Source: Mannheimia haemolytica (GTDB lineage: Bacteria; Pseudomonadota; Gammaproteobacteria; Enterobacterales; Pasteurellaceae). Taken from it: a DNA stretch of 64,000 bases. The position numbers and the translations under genes were made by a program. The DNA is taken from NCBI GenBank assembly GCA_900638155.1, contig LR134495.1, positions 682,001-746,000 of the forward strand, in the 5' to 3' direction. Shown in pieces: positions 59,524 to 64,000 of this stretch (positions within the stretch are counted from its first letter, which is position 1; each line of letters begins with the position of its first letter). The notes under the pieces were generated by a model that was given only the letters and a program-made list of their open reading frames with translations, searched no databases and was not told where the DNA came from.

Positions 59524-59811
59524 TTAGAAACGTGTTCCTAATTGAAAAATAACCACTTCTGCTTGGCAGCTAAATTTGAAGTGAGCAACCAGTTCAAAAC
59601 CGCTTTCAATCGGGGTGATTTCACTGCTGATTTCACAGGGTTCAGATTCGACATCACGGGCTTTTTGAATCAATTTTTCAAGTGCTGATTTAGCTTCATT
59701 TTCGCTTTCATAAGTGCGTTGAATAGTGGCGACTGTTTCGCTGTTATCTAAAATAGACCCTACATCAAATGTGTTACAGCCCTCGCATTCAATCGGTTTA
59801 TCGTTTTTCAT
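59524..59811 (-). CDS. YfcZ/YiiS family protein (DUF406)
   Basis: A 95-residue protein of a small conserved gamma-proteobacterial family without established function. It matches E. coli YfcZ in C...FDVGSILDNSETVA, EAKSALEKLIQKARDVESEPC and the end FSCQAEVVIFQLG. Four cysteines lie in two pairs. AAGGATTAG precedes the ATG. Single gene with its own terminator. Confidence 0.85.
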   Translation of the reverse strand: MKNDKPIECEGCNTFDVGSILDNSETVATIQRTYESENEAKSALEKLIQKARDVESEPCEISSEITPIESGFELVAHFKFSCQAEVVIFQLGTRF

Positions 59812-59930
59812 TGGCTAATCCTTCTAAATTGATGAATAATGTGGGTACTTTAAAACTAAATTGCGTAACCTGCAATCATCAGTGAACGATTATTTGATTT
59901 AGTTGGTATTTTGCAAAGTTTGGAGGAAAA

Positions 59931-60344
59931 ATGACCGCTTGGGAGCGTGTGTTTCATGCGCTGTTATTTGAATGTTTCGCTATTATTTTTACAGTTATCT
60001 TAACTTCTTGGCTGACTTCTCATCGTATGCTTGATTTAACTGCCTTGATTGTAATGATTTCAATCATTGCAATGGTGTGGAATGTCATTTTTAACTGGGG
60101 TTTTGATAAGGTGTTTACCGGTGAGCGAGTGCAACGTGGTTTAGGCATTCGCATTTTGCATTCATTACTTTTTGAGGGCGGTTTGCTGGTTTTTACTATC
60201 CCGCTGGTGATGTATATGCTCGATATTGGCTGGTGGCAGGCATTTGTGATGGATATTGGAATGACTTTATTTGTGTTGGTTTATTCGGTGATTTTTAATT
60301 GGGTGTACGATCATTTACGCCTGAGATGGGTTAAATCTGGCTAA
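59931..60344 (+). CDS. PACE-family efflux transporter (two BTP domains)
   Basis: Inner-membrane protein of the proteobacterial antimicrobial compound efflux family; members such as AceI export chlorhexidine and polyamine-like compounds. 137 residues with four membrane spans in two tandem pairs. Family motifs are visible twice: RVFHALLFE (with the key glutamate E14) and WNVIFNWGFD, then RILHSLLFEGG and VIFNWVYD. GGAGGAAAA precedes the ATG. Single gene before the mgl region. The family is clear; the substrate is not. Confidence 0.88.
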   Translation: MTAWERVFHALLFECFAIIFTVILTSWLTSHRMLDLTALIVMISIIAMVWNVIFNWGFDKVFTGERVQRGLGIRILHSLLFEGGLLVFTIPLVMYMLDIGWWQAFVMDIGMTLFVLVYSVIFNWVYDHLRLRWVKSG

Positions 60345-60346
60345 AT

Positions 60347-60389
60347 TGTGAACTAGATCACGGTTTCCTCACACAAAATTCGCTATGCT
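60347..60389 (+). promoter_or_regulatory. CRP-dependent promoter of the first mglB-like gene
   Basis: TGTGAACTAGATCACG at 60347-60362 is a near-consensus CRP site; a -10-like TATGCT lies at 60384-60389, 22 bases after it. This places CRP near -41.5, the class II layout. The promoter before the second mglB gene has the same site, -10 and spacing. Confidence 0.75.
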
Positions 60390-60428
60390 TTAACTGGTTC
60401 ATATTTGACATAGTAAGAGGGAAATTCT

Positions 60429-61421
60429 ATGAAACGTACAATCTTGAGTGCTTTTGCACTTTCTGTTATTTGCGGTGCGAATCTAAGTTATGCACAATCT
60501 GAAAGCAGAGTGGGAGTAACGATTTACAAATATGATGACCATTTTATGACCCAAATGCGTAAGGATATGCAAAACGAGGCGAAAGGCTTCGCTGGGTTGA
60601 AGTGGTTTATGAATGATGCACAAAATTCCCAAGTGAAACAATTAGCGCAAATTGAAACCTTACTTCAGCATAAAATGCGTGTGTTGGCGGTGAATATTGT
60701 GAATGCAAATGAGTCGAAAACTATTGTGGAAAAAGCGAAGGCTTATAATGTGCCGATTGTCTTTTTTAACCGCACACCGAGTAAACAAGCGTTAGAAAGT
60801 TACGAAAAGGCGTACTTTGTGAGCGCTGATCCTAAAGAGGCCGGTAGAATCCAAGGAGAATTAATTGCGAAAGCGTGGAAATCAAACCCAGATTTCGATC
60901 TAAATAAAGACGGGAAATTGCAATTTGTATTGCTTAAGGGCGAGCCGAGTGATGTGAGCGCTGAGCGTTCTCAAGCTGTGGTTGAATCGCTTAATCAACA
61001 AGGTGTTCAGGCAGAAGAAATTTACAGTGACACGGCGAGATGGCGTAGAACATTGGCTCGCAATAAAATGAATGAGTGGCTGGTGGCAAACCGTGCAGCT
61101 GAGATTGAAGTTGTGATTTCAAACAATGATGAAATGGCTATTGGTGCTTTAGATGCGTTAAATGCACACGAGAAAAGATTGCCGATCTTTGGTATTGATG
61201 CCTTACCTGAGACGTTAGCATTAATGAAAAAAGGGGAAATAGCCGGCACGGTATTAAATGATAGCTCGGCACAAGCGAAAGCGGTGGTGAAGTTGGTGTC
61301 TAATTTGGCACAAGGTAAGCCAGCACTGAAAGATACGCAGTGGGAAAATCATTCCTCTAAAACGATTTATCTTCCACATATTGGTATCGATAAAGAAAAT
61401 TTAGGGCAATTTTTACCCTGA
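60429..61421 (+). CDS. MglB-like periplasmic sugar-binding protein, divergent paralogue
   Basis: Galactose/glucose-binding-protein family. 330 residues with a signal peptide ending near YAQS (about residue 24). Close to MglB throughout, including the calcium loop DLNKDGKLQF and the sugar-contacting FFN, NND, GIDALPE and VLNDS segments and stacking residues F39 and W (in DTARWRR). But the stretch that in E. coli MglB carries the sugar contacts H152, D154 and R158 reads DVSAERS, with D175, S177 and S181 at those places. The ligand is therefore probably different, or binding is weakened. It precedes mglB and has its own CRP promoter. Confidence 0.88.
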   Translation: MKRTILSAFALSVICGANLSYAQSESRVGVTIYKYDDHFMTQMRKDMQNEAKGFAGLKWFMNDAQNSQVKQLAQIETLLQHKMRVLAVNIVNANESKTIVEKAKAYNVPIVFFNRTPSKQALESYEKAYFVSADPKEAGRIQGELIAKAWKSNPDFDLNKDGKLQFVLLKGEPSDVSAERSQAVVESLNQQGVQAEEIYSDTARWRRTLARNKMNEWLVANRAAEIEVVISNNDEMAIGALDALNAHEKRLPIFGIDALPETLALMKKGEIAGTVLNDSSAQAKAVVKLVSNLAQGKPALKDTQWENHSSKTIYLPHIGIDKENLGQFLP

Positions 61422-61598
61422 TTTTCTCTTAAATGGAGGAGTGGGGCGTGGCAAATACGCCCCTTATTGATGATAGCAAGCGGTTATTTTTAGGTAAAAT
61501 TTTGCAAATCCTTTCTCTTTTCTTCCAACAGATTTGAATAGAGCGAATATTCAAATTTTATACTTCAAATTAAAAATTTCTCCACTTTGTCTTAATTC

Positions 61599-61641
61599 TG
61601 TGAGAATGATCACGGATTGTTTTTTCAAAATTAGTTATGCT
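61599..61641 (+). promoter_or_regulatory. CRP-dependent promoter of mglB
   Basis: TGTGAGAATGATCACG at 61599-61614 is a near-consensus CRP site, with -10-like TATGCT at 61636-61641, 22 bases after it, as in the promoter at 60347. The 285-base gap between the two paralogues also holds a single uptake signal at about 61479 and no gene. Confidence 0.78.
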
Positions 61642-61706
61642 GTGCACCAAGTTGCTTATGGTAAGCAATTCATTTCCCGATAAACACATAAAAGAGGTGA
61701 TCTCCT

Positions 61707-62696
61707 ATGAAGAAAGCAGTATTAAGTGCAGTGGCAATGGCAGTCGCATTAGGTGCAACGATCAGTACAGCTCAAGCTGAAAACCGTATTGGTGTAACAA
61801 TTTATAAATATGACGATAACTTTATGGCATTAATGCGTAAAGAAATCGAAAAAGAGGGTAAAACACAAAAAGTCGAGTTATTAATGAATGACTCGCAAAA
61901 TACGCAATCCATTCAAAACGACCAAGTTGATGTATTACTTTCTAAAGGGGTTAAAGCATTAGCAATTAACTTGGTGGACCCATCAGCTTATAAAACAATT
62001 ATTCAAAAAGCGAAAAGTGAAGATGTGCCTGTGGTGTTCTTCAATAAAGACCCGGGTGCAGCTGCGATTGATAGCTATCCGAAAGCTTATTATGTAGGTA
62101 CTGAGCCGAAAGAGTCAGGCATTATTCAAGGTGAGTTAATTGCAAAACAGTGGAAAGCCCACCCTGAATTAGACTTGAATAAAGACGGTAAAATCCAATT
62201 TGCCTTATTAAAAGGTGAGCCGGGTCACCCTGATGCGGAAGCACGTACTAAATATGTGGTAGAAAGCTTAAAAGCACAAGGTATCGACAGTGAGCAAATC
62301 TTTATGGACGCAGCATTATGGGATGCCGCTCAAGCGAAAGATAAAGTGGATGCTTGGTTATCAAGTGGTAAAGCGAAAGACATCGAAGTAATTATTTCTA
62401 ACAATGACGGTATGGCGTTAGGCGCATTAGAAGCAACCAAAGCTCACGGTAGAAAATTACCAATCTTCGGTGTAGATGCATTGCCAGAAGCACTTCAATT
62501 AATCAAAAAAGGTGAATTAGCCGGTACGGTATTAAATGATGGTGTAAACCAAGGTAAAGCGGTTGTTCAGCTTTCTGCTAACTTAGCAGACGGTAAAGAT
62601 GCAGTTGCTGGTACACAATGGAAATTGGAAAACCGTGTGGTGCGTATTCCTTACGTTGGTGTCGATAAAGACAACTTATCTGAATTTTTAAAATAA
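61707..62696 (+). CDS. mglB: D-galactose/D-glucose-binding periplasmic protein MglB
   Basis: Binding protein of the methyl-galactoside ABC importer and, in E. coli, a chemoreceptor ligand. 329 residues with a signal peptide cleaved near AQA-E (residue 24). Sugar-contact residues correspond to E. coli MglB: D and F in YKYDDNF, N in FFNKD, H174, D176 and R180 in GHPDAEAR, N in SNND, D in GVDALPE and N in VLNDG. The calcium loop [10 protein letters not shown] is intact. AAAGAGGTGA precedes the ATG. Followed by a terminator-like hairpin and mglA. Confidence 0.95.
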   Translation: MKKAVLSAVAMAVALGATISTAQAENRIGVTIYKYDDNFMALMRKEIEKEGKTQKVELLMNDSQNTQSIQNDQVDVLLSKGVKALAINLVDPSAYKTIIQKAKSEDVPVVFFNKDPGAAAIDSYPKAYYVGTEPKESGIIQGELIAKQWKAHPELDLNKDGKIQFALLKGEPGHPDAEARTKYVVESLKAQGIDSEQIFMDAALWDAAQAKDKVDAWLSSGKAKDIEVIISNNDGMALGALEATKAHGRKLPIFGVDALPEALQLIKKGELAGTVLNDGVNQGKAVVQLSANLADGKDAVAGTQWKLENRVVRIPYVGVDKDNLSEFLK

Positions 62697-62707
62697 TTCA
62701 TGCTTTT

Positions 62708-62739
62708 AGCACGGGTGATGGATACCCGTGCTTTTTTTC
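62708..62739 (+). terminator. Attenuating hairpin between mglB and mglA
   Basis: AGCACGGGT at 62708-62716 and ACCCGTGCT at 62724-62732 form a perfect 9-bp stem, followed by TTTTTTCG. Inside the operon it should favour mglB over mglA expression, as in the other importer operon at 21793. Confidence 0.85.
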
Positions 62740-62767
62740 GATTTTTCGATGTAATCAGGGGTGAGAT

Positions 62768-64000
62768 ATGACAGGTGAAGTTTTACTCACAATGACAAAT
62801 GTTAGCAAGTCATTTCCCGGGGTAAAAGCCTTAGATAATGCTAACTTAACGGTGAAATCCCATAGTGTTCACGCCTTAATGGGAGAGAATGGAGCAGGTA
62901 AATCAACGTTACTGAAATGCTTATTTGGGATTTATGCTAAAGATGAGGGAGATATTCTCTTTCTTGGCAAGCCGGTGAATTTTAAGACCTCAAAAGAGGC
63001 GTTAGAAAATGGGATCTCAATGGTTCACCAAGAGTTGAACCTAGTAAAACAAGTGACGGTAATGGATAACTTATGGTTAGGTCGTTACCCACTAAAAGGG
63101 CCTTTTGTAGATCACGATAAAATGTATCGTGATACTAAGGCGATTTTTGATGAATTAGATATTGATGTTGATCCTCGGGATAAAGTAGCCAAATTATCGG
63201 TTTCACAAATGCAGATGATCGAGATTGCAAAAGCTTTCTCTTACAATGCTAAAATTGTGATTATGGACGAACCAACTTCGTCACTTTCAGAAAAAGAAGT
63301 CGAGCATTTATTTAAAATTATCCAAAAACTGAAAGACAGAGGCTGTGGCATTATCTATATTTCACACAAAATGGACGAAATTTTTAAAATTTGTGATGAA
63401 ATTACCATTTTGCGTGACGGTAAATGGGTAAACACCGTTGCGATTAAAGATACCTCAATGGATCAAGTGGTTTCAATGATGGTTGGGCGTGAATTAACCC
63501 AACGTTTCCCAGAGAAAACCAATACGCCAAAAGAAACTGTACTTGAAGTTGAACATTTAACTGCGAAAAATCAGCCTTCTATTCAAGATGTTAGTTTTAG
63601 TTTGCGTAAAGGTGAAATCTTGGGGATTGCTGGCTTGGTCGGGGCGAAACGAACAGATATTGTAGAAACGATTTTCGGTGTACGTGATAAAGCTAGTGGC
63701 TCTATTAAATTGCATGGTAAAGAGGTTAATAACCGCAATGCGTTTGATGCCATTAATAATGGCTTTGCGTTAGTGACGGAAGAGCGCCGTTCAACGGGTA
63801 TTTATGCAAACTTGAGTATTGAGTTTAACTCACTGATTTCAAATATGAAGTCTTACCTAGGGAAATTTGGTTTGCTAAGCAATAAAAAAATGAAAAGTGA
63901 TACCCAATGGGTGATTGATGCGATGAATGTAAAAACGCCATCGCACCAAACCCATATCGGCTCACTCTCCGGCGGTAACCAACAAAAAGTGATTATCGGA
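62768..64000 (+). CDS. mglA: Galactose/methyl-galactoside ABC transporter ATPase MglA (partial, runs off the window)
   Basis: ATPase of the Mgl importer with two ABC domains. The window holds the first 411 codons, with no stop; the E. coli protein is 506 residues. First domain: Walker [10 protein letters not shown] near residue 42, signature [14 protein letters not shown] and Walker [12 protein letters not shown]. Second domain: degenerate Walker [10 protein letters not shown] near 295, and [12 protein letters not shown] at the very end of the window. It follows E. coli MglA almost word for word. GGGTGAG lies before the ATG at 62768. mglC is expected beyond the window. Confidence 0.95.
   Translation, partial: MTGEVLLTMTNVSKSFPGVKALDNANLTVKSHSVHALMGENGAGKSTLLKCLFGIYAKDEGDILFLGKPVNFKTSKEALENGISMVHQELNLVKQVTVMDNLWLGRYPLKGPFVDHDKMYRDTKAIFDELDIDVDPRDKVAKLSVSQMQMIEIAKAFSYNAKIVIMDEPTSSLSEKEVEHLFKIIQKLKDRGCGIIYISHKMDEIFKICDEITILRDGKWVNTVAIKDTSMDQVVSMMVGRELTQRFPEKTNTPKETVLEVEHLTAKNQPSIQDVSFSLRKGEILGIAGLVGAKRTDIVETIFGVRDKASGSIKLHGKEVNNRNAFDAINNGFALVTEERRSTGIYANLSIEFNSLISNMKSYLGKFGLLSNKKMKSDTQWVIDAMNVKTPSHQTHIGSLSGGNQQKVIIG

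Overview
The window is a stretch of Pasteurellaceae chromosome at about 40 % GC. The uptake signal core AAGCGGTC and its complement occur throughout, usually in the ACAAGCGGT form of the Actinobacillus pleuropneumoniae/Mannheimia branch rather than the AAGTGCGGT form of Haemophilus influenzae. A cytoplasmic alpha-L-fucosidase, a complete myo-inositol pathway and a beta-glucoside PTS would fit the genus Mannheimia; that genus call is inference. I found no rRNA, tRNA, insertion sequence, prophage or CRISPR array.

Layout. 1-8600: the spc and alpha ribosomal protein operons, from rplN to rplQ, with secY, the short rpmJ, rpoA, the S8 target and the S4-binding alpha leader. 8665-13021: an orphan xylR, then a gluconate module (gntR, gluconokinase, GntP-family permease) with two palindromes fitting GntR. 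13106-16256: a HypT-type LysR regulator divergent from an Asp/Glu-type racemase and a Dcu-type transporter. 16434-17885: a gabD-type aldehyde dehydrogenase.

17962-36603 is the main accessory region, a complete inositol catabolic locus: iolB; iolA; an ABC importer (binding protein, double ATPase, permease); a second Gfo/Idh/MocA dehydrogenase; iolG, iolE and iolD; and iolC fused to a DUF2090 aldolase-like domain. A cytoplasmic GH29 alpha-L-fucosidase, a Lac/Cel-family PTS EIIC and an RpiR-type regulator follow. A recurring palindrome, TGAAA-N6-TTTCA, lies before iolB/iolA, before the ABC operon, twice between iolD and iolC, before the fucosidase and, degenerate, before the regulator gene. CRP-like sites accompany it. 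I infer that the RpiR protein (IolR) controls all of these and ties the fucosidase-PTS genes to the inositol regulon. A free-standing glucose-family EIIB lies convergent to the regulator gene.

36646-45684 is mostly housekeeping: rpsP-rimM-trmD-rplS, a MazG-like hydrolase, roxA, accB-accC, aroQ, a GNAT acetyltransferase and dapD. A GT32-like glycosyltransferase sits between aroQ and accB. 45882-50369 is a beta-glucoside system (bglF, bglA, bglG) with a BglG-type antiterminator target overlapping a terminator. 50433-59811 holds an M15 peptidase, rsmJ, ftsN, ubiF, a histidine-rich duplicated small protein, comM, two unknown small genes, menH, menD and a DUF406 gene. 59931-64000 holds a PACE-type efflux protein and the galactose mgl operon, which carries two tandem mglB-type genes, each behind its own CRP promoter, and a 3'-truncated mglA.
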